NCBI GenBank assembly: GCA_023212695.1
Contig: JALCCG010000255.1
Coordinates: forward strand, 1 to 30,721
Length of the DNA: 30,721 bases
DNA from: Sporisorium sorghi
Taxonomy: Eukaryota > Basidiomycota > Ustilaginomycetes > Ustilaginales > Ustilaginaceae
Reading direction: 5' to 3'
The notes under the pieces are model-generated. The model was not told the origin of the DNA and searched no databases. It worked only from the letters and a program-made list of their open reading frames with translations. The position numbers and the translations under genes were made by a program. Shown piece after piece: positions 10,596-19,458 of this stretch (the stretch's first letter is position 1; the number at the start of each line of letters is the position of its first letter).

Positions 10596-12347
10596 TTAAG
10601 CCTTGATGGCGCGGGCGGCGGCGACGCGCTTCTGGGCGAGCTGGCGCTTGTTGAGGCGGACACTGACGTCGGTGGAGGCCTTGGGCACCTGCGCGGCGGG
10701 CTCGCTGAGCAGGATCTCGGCGTGGATGGGGTGACCCTCGTACGGGTTGATACGACCGTGGGCACGGAAAGTGCGACGGCGCGTCTTGGGCGCCTGCTGG
10801 ATCACAATGTTGCGGATCACAAGCTCCTCGGTTGCAAGACCCTTGGCTTCGGCGTTCGCCTCGGCGTTCTTGAGGAGAGCAAGGAGGAACTTGACCGACT
10901 TGACGGGCCAGCGACCTGGTGGAGAGTGGGAACGGGAAGGAGGAGCAAAAGTCAGTGGCTGTCGAGATGCGGACGGGAGTGGGTTGCGAGAGCACGACCT
11001 GGGCGGGCGTCGTAGAAGAAAGTTGTCCATGCCATCTTCCGCAGAGCTAGACACCTTCGCTGCAGTCCTTTCCGACGAAGTGATTGCGAGGTTCGCATCA
11101 AGATCCATGCCGATCCGCCCATGTCGTCGGTCGCTCTTCTGCGTGGTGCCTGCTTGCTGTTCAAGATCTTTGCTCTAAATCATTCCACCATCTTCGCTAT
11201 CTCTGATGCTGTGTCACATCTTCCTGCAACGCTGTGCATCCAATCCACTCGGCCTGCGATCCTTCCACCAATTGCGCCTCCAACCCATCTATGCCTTCTC
11301 TTTCCCTCATCGTGCTCTTTGTGCGCTGTGCCGAAAAACTCACCCTGAGTAGTCTTGAACTCCTTAGCCTGCTGGGTGCGGCCGACGCCGCCGTTGAAGC
11401 GGCGGAAGGGGATGCACTGCTTCTTCTCGACGACGTTGCCGAGGTAGGCGTAGGCCTTCTGGAGCTTCATGCCGTTGACGGCGGCGGCGGTCTCACGGGT
11501 GTTCTTGAAGTGCACACGGAGGTACTGGCCGCGCGACTTGGCGGTCTTCTCCACCAGGTTGGAGTCGTCGAATGCGTATCGGACCTGTGAAGAGTCATGA
11601 ATGTCGGTGAGGTGGATGGTAAGAATATGATTCGATTTGGCGAGAGTAGTCGGAAGAAGGATGCAGCGACGACCAGCGAGCGGGTGAGATAGCAGAATGC
11701 AACGAGGCGGTGGGTGGGTTGTTGGTCCGTTGAGGGTGGTAGATGTGACAAGGTGCGTTGTAGGACGCAGTGCTGGATGTGTACGAATGGGTTGGGCGGA
11801 GCAGATTCTTTCCTGCTTTACACGATGCTGATGATGCGACCAACGGACACCTCTCCGGCTGCCTGTGTCTGTGATAGGCTGTCTGCGGTCCTTGTTCGAA
11901 ATGTTTTGTTATTCGAGCAGCGAATGCAAACGCAACTGAACGGTCGATGGTGCTGCGAATGTCGAGGAAAGTCTGATCATACGATCCCAATGTCTGCCCA
12001 TATCGTATCCAATCGAAACGATCCAACGTCGAATACCATCATCCATGCGCGATACCAACTTCTCTGCGGTCCACCCTCTGCGTCTCGACACCTTTGCCGA
12101 CTCGGAATGCACTTCAGAGATGCCGTTTTGCGATATACTATGCTGCCGTAGTCGTAGATGCGCCCTAATCATGGCATGCAGGCGGTTGATTGCGCGGTTG
12201 TCGCAGAAGTCTGTAGGTCGACATCGTTGGTATGCTGCTGATGCTGGATGCTGGATGCTGCTGAATGTCGATGCTGCTGCTGCTGCTGCTGCTAGTGCTA
12301 GTGCTGGTCGTCGTCGTTGTTGCATCTGTCGACGATATACGTACCAT
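10596..12347 (-). CDS. RPL17: 60S ribosomal protein L17 (uL22)
   Basis: Large-subunit protein lining the peptide exit tunnel. Minus-strand exons are 12345-12347 (ATG only), 11344-11584 and 10596-10915, together 187 aa, close to yeast L17 (184 aa). Exon 2 begins VRYAFDDSN and continues with [16 protein letters not shown] and [19 protein letters not shown]. Exon 3 starts [15 protein letters not shown] and contains [21 protein letters not shown], a diagnostic uL22 segment. Intron 2 (10916-11343, 428 nt) has donor GTGAGT and acceptor CACCAG and splits a Gly codon. Intron 1 (11585-12344, 760 nt) is inferred: exon 2 is preceded by CACAG with no in-frame Met, and ATG followed by the donor GTACGTA at 12347 is the best candidate upstream. 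Exons 2 and 3 are certain; the placement of the ATG exon is inference. Long introns near the start codon are typical of ribosomal protein genes. Confidence 0.9.
12232..12320. repeat. CTG/GATGCTG-rich repeat inside RPL17 intron 1
   Basis: GATGCTG units are followed by about eight CTG units, then GTGCTA and CGT units. The repeat lies directly downstream of the proposed first donor on the minus strand. The serine/threonine-repeat frames it generates on both strands are not genes. Confidence 0.75.
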
Positions 12348-12973
12348 CTTGATTAGTGTATGACGAGGGGTGAGCCTTGATGATGGAAGGATGGCGGAGC
12401 AAGAGGTGAACGATCTCGAGTTTGGGTGGCAGCGGTGTCCGGCGCTGTCTGTCTATGTGCGTGTCTGCTGCTCTCTCTGCGAAGGACTGCCAACTGACCA
12501 AAAACTCAAACAAGCAGAGTGCAGCTCGCAGAGCTTGCTGCCAACGTCTTCTCAGTTTCCCGGAGCCGTCGCTCACAGCCAGCCAGCCTTTGAAGGGCCT
12601 CGAAGCCGCTTTCGCGAGTCTCTCGCGAAGTGCCGCTCAAATACAATTTTGCCTAATTTTCTATTTGATCAATCAAGCTCGATTCTTCAATCTGAATTTC
12701 CTCTCACGCTTGCGTTCTCAGTCTTTAGCCAAAGTCACGTGCATCTGATCAGAAACTGTAAATTCTGTTTACGACAGAAAATGGTACGCAGATGATCACG
12801 GTCTAACAAATCGAAACTCGGCCAAAAATCTCGCCATCACCGGCGGCTTCTGGAGCCTGTCACATAGACCCTGAAGCGAGCAACTGAAGCGAGCATTGCG
12901 GATACAAGATGGACAGATAAGATTGCATCTCGATCTGTTCTACAGGTGAGAAAAAGCAACAACGCTCGTCGCT
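12348..12973. other. Intergenic region: RPL17 promoter and 3' end of the fusion gene
   Basis: This 626-nt stretch lies between two minus-strand genes. It contains an AT-richer block around 12640-12790 that may belong to the RPL17 promoter. I see no coding signal, repeat or RNA gene. Confidence 0.6.
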
Positions 12974-14482
12974 TCATGCAAGAAACTTGAGCACGGGCTG
13001 CAGCCAGGCATCCGGATTGTCGCACATGGGCAGATGTCCGGCATTCGGAACGCTGACGAACTCGGCCTTGGCCCCCGCTTCAGTGAGCTTGTCGGTAAAC
13101 GCCTGGAGCGTCTCGGGCAGCTTGCCGTCCGCTTCACCCGCCAGCAGCAAATGTCGACTCGCTGAAGCTTTAGCAAACGCATCGACGATGCCGTCCTTGA
13201 TAAGATCGTAGTTCTGCAGCGCACGCGCACCGGCGGCAAAACCCTCGACCGGCGTCGCTGTGACCATCTCCTCGGTCCTCGCCCTGCACTCTGCGCTGGC
13301 TTGCGAGCCGGGTCCGAACCAGCGAGGCACAGTGACCGCCGCCAGCTCGGCCATGCCTTTGCTTCTGGCCAGGGCGATGCGCTCGTCCCACGCGCCGACG
13401 TTGGCGGCGGGCGTGCTGGGCTGCGTATCGCACGCCACCAGCCTCTCGTATCGGTCCGGGTGTCGCAGAGCAAACGAGAGCGCTGTCGCACCGCCTTGGG
13501 ACACCCCAATCACCGCATACGCCTTTTTGACTGCCAGACTGTCGAGCAGGAAGGCTACGTCGTCCGAGAGCTGTGCGATGGTGCATGGTTCCGCAGGCAC
13601 CGCCGAGCTGCCGTGGCCCCTCTGATCGTACGAGAGAATGTTGAATCGTGCCGAGAGCGCTGGGATGACGGCATCCCACATGCTGAGGTTGGTCATGAGC
13701 GAGTTGACGAGCACGATCCAGGGAGCCGTCATGCTGTGGAAGTGGACGCGCGTGCTGAGCAGCTGGCCATCGGGCAGCTGCACTAGTCCTCTGCCTGCCG
13801 ACGAGGAGCTGGGTGCCGTGACGGGGAGCGTGAGCGCAGCGGGATCTTGGACGTGCTCGCTGCCTTCGGGTTTGGGCACAGGCACGTTGGCGCGGTCGTC
13901 GACGTCGATGGCGACGAGGAAGCGCGACACCATGTTGTACACCGCAACGGTGAGCGTGGCTTCCGCAAGCTTTCGGTTGACCAGATCTTCGCCCTCAAAG
14001 CCGTCCACCTTGCCCTTGTCGCCGAGCTCCTTGACGTTGTCCGCAAAGGCCGACTTGAGCGACGCAAACGTGGAATCCTGAACGCGCACCTTGGCCGTCA
14101 TATCATCCGCAAGCGCCAGCGCCGCCTTCGCCAGCGGACTCAGCACCGAGGCTGCAGAGAGTGGCGCACGCACATCGCGCACTGCAGCGAGCTGTGCGGT
14201 GGTGCAGCCGGCCTGTACCGCAACGGACGCATGCTGGATCCACTCAAAGTTGGCCGAGTTGTGCGCAGCGACGCGGAGGATCATCATCTCGCGCACATCG
14301 TCTGGGATCGAGTTCTTGGTGCGCGTGGCTCCGAGCAGCGTGTTCCAGCCGTTGGCGATGGCAGGTGCGTTGAGCAGGGAGCCGTCGAGTGGGGTGAGTC
14401 CTCGTGCGCCTCGTCGTTCGCGGATGGCGTCGGCGATGGGGTCGGTGCCCGCCGCAGGGTATCTGTAGGGAATTCGAGGCAT
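12974..14482 (-). CDS. Fusion: carboxymuconolactone-decarboxylase-like domain plus 3-oxoadipate enol-lactone hydrolase-like domain
   Basis: Single exon, 502 aa, no signal peptide, so probably cytosolic. Residues 1-205 resemble fungal carboxymuconolactone decarboxylase (CMD) family proteins: MPRIPYRYP start, LLNAPAIANGWNTLLGA, REMMILRVAAHNSANFEWIQH (H84), and a closing YNMVSRFLVAIDV. There is no CxxC, so it is not an AhpD-type peroxidase. After a Ser-rich linker, residues about 230-502 form an alpha/beta hydrolase of the PcaD type (SYDQRGHGSS, GVSQGG) with a plausible triad S328, D452 and H483. If both domains act as their families do, the protein would decarboxylate a carboxymuconolactone and hydrolyse the enol-lactone to beta-ketoadipate. 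Actinobacterial PcaL fuses the same activities in the opposite order. The frame is open to 14590, but the start at 14482 matches the usual CMD N-terminus. It is divergent from the intradiol dioxygenase at 15550. Domain identity is firm; substrates are inference. Confidence 0.88.
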   Translation of the reverse strand: MPRIPYRYPAAGTDPIADAIRERRGARGLTPLDGSLLNAPAIANGWNTLLGATRTKNSIPDDVREMMILRVAAHNSANFEWIQHASVAVQAGCTTAQLAAVRDVRAPLSAASVLSPLAKAALALADDMTAKVRVQDSTFASLKSAFADNVKELGDKGKVDGFEGEDLVNRKLAEATLTVAVYNMVSRFLVAIDVDDRANVPVPKPEGSEHVQDPAALTLPVTAPSSSSAGRGLVQLPDGQLLSTRVHFHSMTAPWIVLVNSLMTNLSMWDAVIPALSARFNILSYDQRGHGSSAVPAEPCTIAQLSDDVAFLLDSLAVKKAYAVIGVSQGGATALSFALRHPDRYERLVACDTQPSTPAANVGAWDERIALARSKGMAELAAVTVPRWFGPGSQASAECRARTEEMVTATPVEGFAAGARALQNYDLIKDGIVDAFAKASASRHLLLAGEADGKLPETLQAFTDKLTEAGAKAEFVSVPNAGHLPMCDNPDAWLQPVLKFLA

Positions 14483-14779
14483 GTTGGGGGAGCACGGCTG
14501 CGAATTGAGCAAATGTCGTTCGTGGTTGGTGGTCAAGAAGCTGACAGTCTGTTCAGACACTGCTTGACACACACAGAACCCCGCACTCACGAGAGCAGTC
14601 GGTCAACGCGGAACAGTGACAGAGTCGCTTAGGTGGAGGAGAGCACGGGCCTGTGCAACAAACGAGCAAGCCACAGCCAGGGTCCTTTTTCTTCTGTCGG
14701 ATTTACCCGAAGCGTCGGTTGGTTGTTCCGCTGTGTGGGAGAGGAAGAACATTCATCCACTGCTTTTATTCTTTAAGAC

Positions 14780-14807
14780 AAAAAATAAAATAAAATAAAA
14801 TAAAAAA
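14780..14807. repeat. AAAAT pentanucleotide repeat
   Basis: About four tandem TAAAA units are flanked by A runs in the divergent promoter region. This is the most AT-rich spot in that interval. Confidence 0.9.
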
Positions 14808-15142
14808 TGCAGCGGAAAAAAGAGCATCTTGACCTCGGATTGGCCGAGCCTCGCATGCAAAGAGGGCTTGAGCTCGCTCTGAGGTGACGACTGAGACGTA
14901 TGAGTATTTGAGACGACTACCAGGTTGAATCGGCAAGTCCTAAAATGCTATCCAACTGATGCACATCGACCTGCTTCTGTAGATTCTTGTTCTGAGTGCG
15001 AGGCCTGCCAGCTGGTGTCTCGGTAGGTGGCCTCGTGGGTGGCGTCCCTGATTGCTTGTTTGCGTTTTGCCATGTTGTTCCGTCCTGGAAAACATTCCCC
15101 CGCCTCGAGCGCGGAGAAGTGCAAGAATGGTCCAAAAATGAG

Positions 15143-15172
15143 AAAAAAAGGGGGGGGGGGGGCGGGCGGGCC
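15143..15172 (+). repeat. A7-G13 tract followed by CGGG units
   Basis: Seven A and thirteen G in a row are followed by CGGGCGGG. The plus strand could form a G-quadruplex. It sits about 380 nt upstream of the dioxygenase start. Confidence 0.9.
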
Positions 15173-15194
15173 GTGATATCCTTGAACGGTATTT

Positions 15195-15220
15195 CAGCAG
15201 CAGCAGCAGCAGAGCAGCAG
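15195..15220. repeat. CAG-rich tract
   Basis: Five CAG units, a GAG break and two or three more CAG units lie in the noncoding leader of the dioxygenase gene. Confidence 0.85.
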
Positions 15221-15394
15221 TGTGTCATGGCCCGTCATGCAGCCGTGCAAAACCGCCAATCGCTGCTCGCCTCTTACGCCGACGTGGGGCAAGAGAGAGT
15301 GGAAAAACAAATCCAACGCCGCTCTCTGGATTGCAAATAGCCGGAAGAAAGATCAGTCGACGGCTTCCTCTCTCTCTCTCGTGACAACGGCTTC

Positions 15395-15400
15395 TATAAA
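15395..15400 (+). promoter_or_regulatory. TATA box of the dioxygenase gene
   Basis: A TATAAA lies 150 nt upstream of the ATG at 15550, followed by a CT-rich leader. Position and orientation fit a core promoter for an inducible gene; it is not tested. Confidence 0.5.
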
Positions 15401-15549
15401 GCAACAAGGTCCCCACTCGCTGACCCCCACCGTCTCCACCCTCTCTCCGTGTCAACTCACGTCTCTCCTGCCTGCTGACCATCCTCGCTGGCCGACTCTC
15501 GCCGGACGATCACGCCTCAAGACACTCGTACAGCACCCGTACACGCACA

Positions 15550-16716
15550 ATGAAGTTCAGCACTCCCATCGCAGCCGTGGCGGCTGCCGCATCGTTGGCA
15601 CTGCTTCCATGCGCATCGGCACACGGTCCAGAGACCAAGGAAGAGGTGGTCAAGTTCCTCGACCAGCAGCACGCAGCCTACCACTGTGCACCCGCCATCG
15701 CCGCCATGACCGCTGCACGAAAGAGGTCGTGGGCGCAAAAGGTGCTCGGAGGCGACTCGGTGCAGAACAAGAACCTCTTCATCGACGGGTATTTCGACGA
15801 TCTCGGCATCGACGGCGAGATTGCGGCCAAGGGCATCAAGGCGCTCGAGGAGAAGGGCAAGCGCATCATGGCGTGCGACCCGGTCGTCGAAAGCAAGATC
15901 CGCAACTCGACGTGCGTTCTGTCGCCCGAGACGACGCAGGGCCCTTACTACCACACGGAGGACCACCCGATCCGCGCCAACATGGCCGAGTGGCAGCTGG
16001 GCGTGCACTTCCAGATGGACGTCGGTGTGATCGATGTCGACACGTGTGAGCCCATCCCCAACATCCTCGTCGATCTCTGGCACGCCAACGCAACGGGTCA
16101 CTACTCGGGCCACCCCGACCCGGCGCCGCACCTCAAGGACGAGCTGCCCGCCCAAACAGGTGTGCGCAAGGGCCTGCTCTCTGCCTACCCGCGCACCAAC
16201 ACGCACGAACAGTGGCTCCGAGGTGCGCTGCCCACCGACCGCAACGGCGTCGCCCAGTTCACCAGCGTGTTCCCTGGCTACTACACGGGCCGAGCCACCC
16301 ATGTGCACGTCAAGATCCACAACGACTGGCAGGTGCTGCCCAACGGCACGTTCCGCTCCGGCCGACTCATCCACACGGGCCAGTTCTTCTTTGACGACGA
16401 ACTCAACATGATGATGGACAAGGTGTGGCCGTACAACACCAACCCGATCGCCGACTTGCCCGGAAGAGGACGCACGCGCAACTGGGAGGACTCGCTGCAG
16501 ATCTTCCAGGTCTCGCACGAGAACGGCTACTTCCCCACGTTCGATGTCGAGAAGCTAGGCGGTGTTATGACGGATGGTCTGATCGGGTATATTACCGTGG
16601 GTGTCAACCGCTCGGTGGTGGTGGACGAGACGTGGGTGCCGACTACGGGTGGAGGCAAGACCAAGCCTTGGGTGCCTGCCGACGCTGCTGCGGCTCCCGC
16701 GCACGAGGAGCTCTGA
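15550..16716 (+). CDS. Secreted intradiol ring-cleavage dioxygenase
   Basis: Non-haem Fe(III) enzyme expected to open catechol-type rings between the two hydroxyls to give muconates. Single exon, 388 aa. Residues 1-24 form a signal peptide (hydrophobic Ala/Leu core, CASA before HG), so the enzyme is probably extracellular. The catalytic domain begins at the conserved LSPETTQGPYYH (Y133/Y134 in the first Tyr-ligand region). It continues with DLWHANATGHYSGH, then PGYYTGRATHVHVKIH, where Y244/Y245 and H251 and H253 fit the remaining Tyr-Tyr-His-His iron ligands. N-glycosylation sequons are present (NST, NAT, NGT, NRS). It resembles the secreted fungal intradiol dioxygenase family, not the cytosolic catechol or hydroxyquinol dioxygenases. 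The N-terminal 110 residues are the family's helical pre-domain. It is divergent from the CMD/enol-lactone hydrolase fusion, supporting an aromatic-catabolism role. The exact substrate is unknown. Confidence 0.92.
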   Translation: MKFSTPIAAVAAAASLALLPCASAHGPETKEEVVKFLDQQHAAYHCAPAIAAMTAARKRSWAQKVLGGDSVQNKNLFIDGYFDDLGIDGEIAAKGIKALEEKGKRIMACDPVVESKIRNSTCVLSPETTQGPYYHTEDHPIRANMAEWQLGVHFQMDVGVIDVDTCEPIPNILVDLWHANATGHYSGHPDPAPHLKDELPAQTGVRKGLLSAYPRTNTHEQWLRGALPTDRNGVAQFTSVFPGYYTGRATHVHVKIHNDWQVLPNGTFRSGRLIHTGQFFFDDELNMMMDKVWPYNTNPIADLPGRGRTRNWEDSLQIFQVSHENGYFPTFDVEKLGGVMTDGLIGYITVGVNRSVVVDETWVPTTGGGKTKPWVPADAAAAPAHEEL

Positions 16717-17730
16717 TGAGAGCGATCTGCTGCATCTCTCTTTCTCGTATTCAAAGTCACACCTTCATATTGTCACGAGCCTGTACAACATTTTGCTCAG
16801 AATCACCAATCTGCATTGCATCGAAGCCTTGTTCTCTGCCTGTCTGCATGTCAATGAAGCACGACAAGATCTTCTCTTTTCTCATTTCTGTCGATGTGCG
16901 ATGCCCTCCTTCGCCTCTAATGGAGAGGTGGGTGCCATCTCAGATTTACAATCTTGAGCTCACTCCCACGTGGATCGAACGACATTCATAACTTTCGTCT
17001 GCAAACGACAAGCAGCAGTCAAGGAACGAGCACTGAGGATGTGGTCGCAAGAGCGCGACATGTGGTGCCTCGCGGCAAGATGCAGAGCATGCCGAAAAGT
17101 CACCGCATGAGAGAGGCTTGCTGTGACTGCAGTGCGGCACAGCGTGTGACCGAGGAGGAGGCACACACACACTCACGCGGGCTGCCTCTCGCATTTTGCA
17201 TTGATTTTTTTTGATTTTTTTTTTTTTTTTTTTCCTCAATGATGAGCCGCCAGAAGCTGCAAAGCTGCACGAAAAGGAGCTCCGATCCGACAGCACACGG
17301 CGTGATGAGAGTGAGAGAGCACACAGCCTGCCGAGTGCACAGCGTGATTTACGAGAGTGTCACATTTTTTCGGATTGCAACGCGACTCGGGCTGGATTGC
17401 CAGCAAAATTGGGAGCACAGGGTCGCTCTCATTCGTGTCTCAATCGGAGCATTGAAAGAGAGACACATGCTCATGACTTGCGCTTCAACCCGAACAGTCA
17501 TCGACGTTTCTTTCTCTCTTCGAACATCATCATCCGACCATCTTCCGCCTACCATCGCAGTAGCCCATCGCAATAGCCGACTCGTCTTGTTCAGCTGCTG
17601 GTTTACTGGTTTGCTGCTTTGCGAGACTAGACGACACTCGCTACCCACCAGTTGTGCACCACCCCACATTCGATTTCATCTTGTTTCAACGCCCACCCAG
17701 TCAGCAAGCAAGAGCGATCGCGACAAAGCC
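16717..17730. other. Intergenic region, dioxygenase to alpha/beta hydrolase
   Basis: This kilobase holds the dioxygenase 3' end and the hydrolase promoter, with a T-rich tract in the middle. The hydrolase frame is open back to 17239, but that extension is Arg/Ser/His-rich and lacks protein-like features. I see no RNA gene. Confidence 0.6.
17201..17233. repeat. T-rich tract with a T19 run
   Basis: TTGAT8GA is followed by nineteen T (17215-17233). A poly(dA:dT) tract of this kind often excludes nucleosomes upstream of fungal promoters. Confidence 0.85.
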
Positions 17731-19458
17731 ATGCGTCGATTCACCACCGTCAAGGCCAAAGCTGCCGCCTTGACATTGCTCGCCTTGGCTGCCGTACTTC
17801 CACACGCTTCCGCTTCCACACCACGCTTGAATCGCATCAACTTTGACCTTCAAGGCACCGACCCTTCCATAGAGGACGCGTTGCGCTTCTTCACACAAGA
17901 TGACCTTCCAGGCTCCTATTACCCTCCTCTGTCCAAGCGTCAAGCACAGGGAGCAACGGAATCACCATCCACCGCCACGCAGGACGCCATCGCTGCCCAA
18001 TCAGAGACAGACGAAATCGGCGCTGCTCAGGCAGTAGAACAGATCCCCAACGTCTCGGGCAACGCCGCTGGCAACACGGATACATCAGGAGACATTTTGC
18101 AAGGAGATGGATACTACAACTACCCTTGGAACAACGCAACTTACTTCTGCCCCAATGCCAACACCAATGGCTCCGACACGGGCGGCTGGCAGGAGCTCCC
18201 CGACATCCCTGGCTTCACCCTGAACCGCACCTTTTCGGTCTACAACGTCTTTGGCAACGAATCCGGTGTGCTGCCCTTCTACATCACCAACAATCCTGAC
18301 CTCACCAAGGTGCTTCGTGCCATCATCGTCTGGCCCGGTAAGCCACGCGACATTTGGAAGTACGCCAACCTCATGATGAACGCGCGCAGTGTCGCCGTCT
18401 CTTCCAACTTTGTCAAGCAGGGCGCCACAAACGACTCGTTCCTCATCATTGCGCCTGCCATGCTCAACCAGATGGACCTCCAGGCCGGTGCAGCGCATCC
18501 GAACGAGATCGTCTTCCACGGCTCGGGCTGGCAGCGTGGTGCGCCCTGCGTCAACCCGGTCATGAGGCACAAGGTTACCAGCTACGCCGCCGTCGACCAG
18601 ATCATCGACACGCTCTTCGACAAGAAGGTGTACCCCAACCTCAACTCGGTCGTCGTCGCGGGCCACTCGATGGGTGGCCAGGCTGCTCAGCGTTACTCGC
18701 TCATGAAGAAGACCAAGGCCTACGACGACAATGTGCGCTTCTGGATCGGCAACCCGGGTTCCTGGGCGTGGCTCACCGACACGCGTCCCTACATGAACGC
18801 CAACGACTCGTGCCAGGCGGGCGAAGTGTGGGACACCTGGCCGTACGGTCTGTACGGCAACACGTCCAAGATCACGCCGTACGCGCAGAAGGACGTCGTC
18901 GCCAACAGGACGTACGTCGTCAACCGCTTCCTCAACCGCCACATCTCGTATGCGCTGGCGCTGCTCGACATTGGTGCCGGTGACACGCACTGTCCCGCTC
19001 GATGGCAGGGAGGCAACCACTTGGACCGAGGTTCTCAGTTTGTCCTGCAGTACGCCAACGCCAGCTCGTTCTACCTGCAGGGCAAGTTCCCGCCCAAGCA
19101 CACCTTGGACTACATTGCCAACGTCTCGCACCAGGACTACGCCATGTACTCGGCCAACCAGTCGATCCAGCGCCTCTTTTACGACGATCTGCTGGTTCGC
19201 TACCCGAATCTCACCAACACCACCAACCCGGGCGACAGGAAGAAGAAGACCAAGGGCACCAAGGCCTTCGCCACTCCGGCGCACGAGAAGCTCGCCATCG
19301 GCCTGCTGGCAGGCTCGCTTGGGCTTGTGTTTACCATTTTCACTGCGCTTCCCATCATCTTCACCGCGGATCACGTCAAGGACGTCGATGCCTCGTGGGA
19401 TGCTCATAGCTACTTGAGCTCCGAGTCGAGGAGGATGCTCGTGGATCGCAAGTGGTAG
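17731..19458 (+). CDS. Secretory-pathway alpha/beta hydrolase with C-terminal membrane anchor
   Basis: Probable serine esterase or lipase-like hydrolase of the cell surface or secretory pathway; substrate unknown. Single exon, 575 aa. A signal peptide (basic start, Leu/Ala core at about 10-28) is followed by a short pro-region ending in Lys69-Arg70, a candidate Kex2 site. The catalytic domain carries GHSMGG with nucleophile S313. D418 (GAGDTHC) and H430 (GGNHLDRG) are candidate triad partners, though closely spaced. There are many N-glycosylation sequons. A hydrophobic segment at about 521-546 (LAIGLLAGSLGLVFTIF...) predicts one membrane span with a cytoplasmic tail of about 29 residues. The ATG at 17731 is chosen because it starts the signal peptide; the longer in-frame extension to 17239 would bury it. 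It is 1 kb downstream of the secreted dioxygenase on the same strand, but a functional link is only a guess. I do not recognise a named family. Confidence 0.82.
   Translation: MRRFTTVKAKAAALTLLALAAVLPHASASTPRLNRINFDLQGTDPSIEDALRFFTQDDLPGSYYPPLSKRQAQGATESPSTATQDAIAAQSETDEIGAAQAVEQIPNVSGNAAGNTDTSGDILQGDGYYNYPWNNATYFCPNANTNGSDTGGWQELPDIPGFTLNRTFSVYNVFGNESGVLPFYITNNPDLTKVLRAIIVWPGKPRDIWKYANLMMNARSVAVSSNFVKQGATNDSFLIIAPAMLNQMDLQAGAAHPNEIVFHGSGWQRGAPCVNPVMRHKVTSYAAVDQIIDTLFDKKVYPNLNSVVVAGHSMGGQAAQRYSLMKKTKAYDDNVRFWIGNPGSWAWLTDTRPYMNANDSCQAGEVWDTWPYGLYGNTSKITPYAQKDVVANRTYVVNRFLNRHISYALALLDIGAGDTHCPARWQGGNHLDRGSQFVLQYANASSFYLQGKFPPKHTLDYIANVSHQDYAMYSANQSIQRLFYDDLLVRYPNLTNTTNPGDRKKKTKGTKAFATPAHEKLAIGLLAGSLGLVFTIFTALPIIFTADHVKDVDASWDAHSYLSSESRRMLVDRKW

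Larger units (their letters stand above)
14483..15549. promoter_or_regulatory. Shared divergent promoter region of the aromatic-catabolism pair
   Basis: These 1,067 nt separate two divergently transcribed catabolic genes. They contain an AAAAT repeat, a G13 tract, a CAG-rich run and, toward the plus-strand gene, a TATAAA box. No gene is supported inside. Co-regulation by shared elements is inference from the arrangement. Confidence 0.6.

Noticed and set aside
10916..12344. C/D-box snoRNA hosted in the RPL17 introns
   Set aside because: Ribosomal protein introns often host snoRNAs, so I looked for RTGATGA and CTGA boxes on the minus strand. I found no C box in intron 2 and no convincing C box in intron 1.
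12165..12347. Ser/Thr-repeat ORF on the minus strand starting at the proposed RPL17 ATG
   Set aside because: It is the translation of the CTG-rich repeat inside intron 1; the donor GTACGTA directly follows the ATG, and exon 2 supplies the real continuation.
14483..14590. 36-residue N-terminal extension of the CMD/hydrolase fusion
   Set aside because: The extension is Cys/Ser/Thr-rich and unlike the family; CMD proteins normally begin at the M-x-x-I/L-P-Y segment coded from 14482.
16960..16995. tRNA-like B box on the minus strand (GTTCGATCC)
   Set aside because: The flanking bases do not form a T stem, and no anticodon arm or acceptor stem was found at the right distance.
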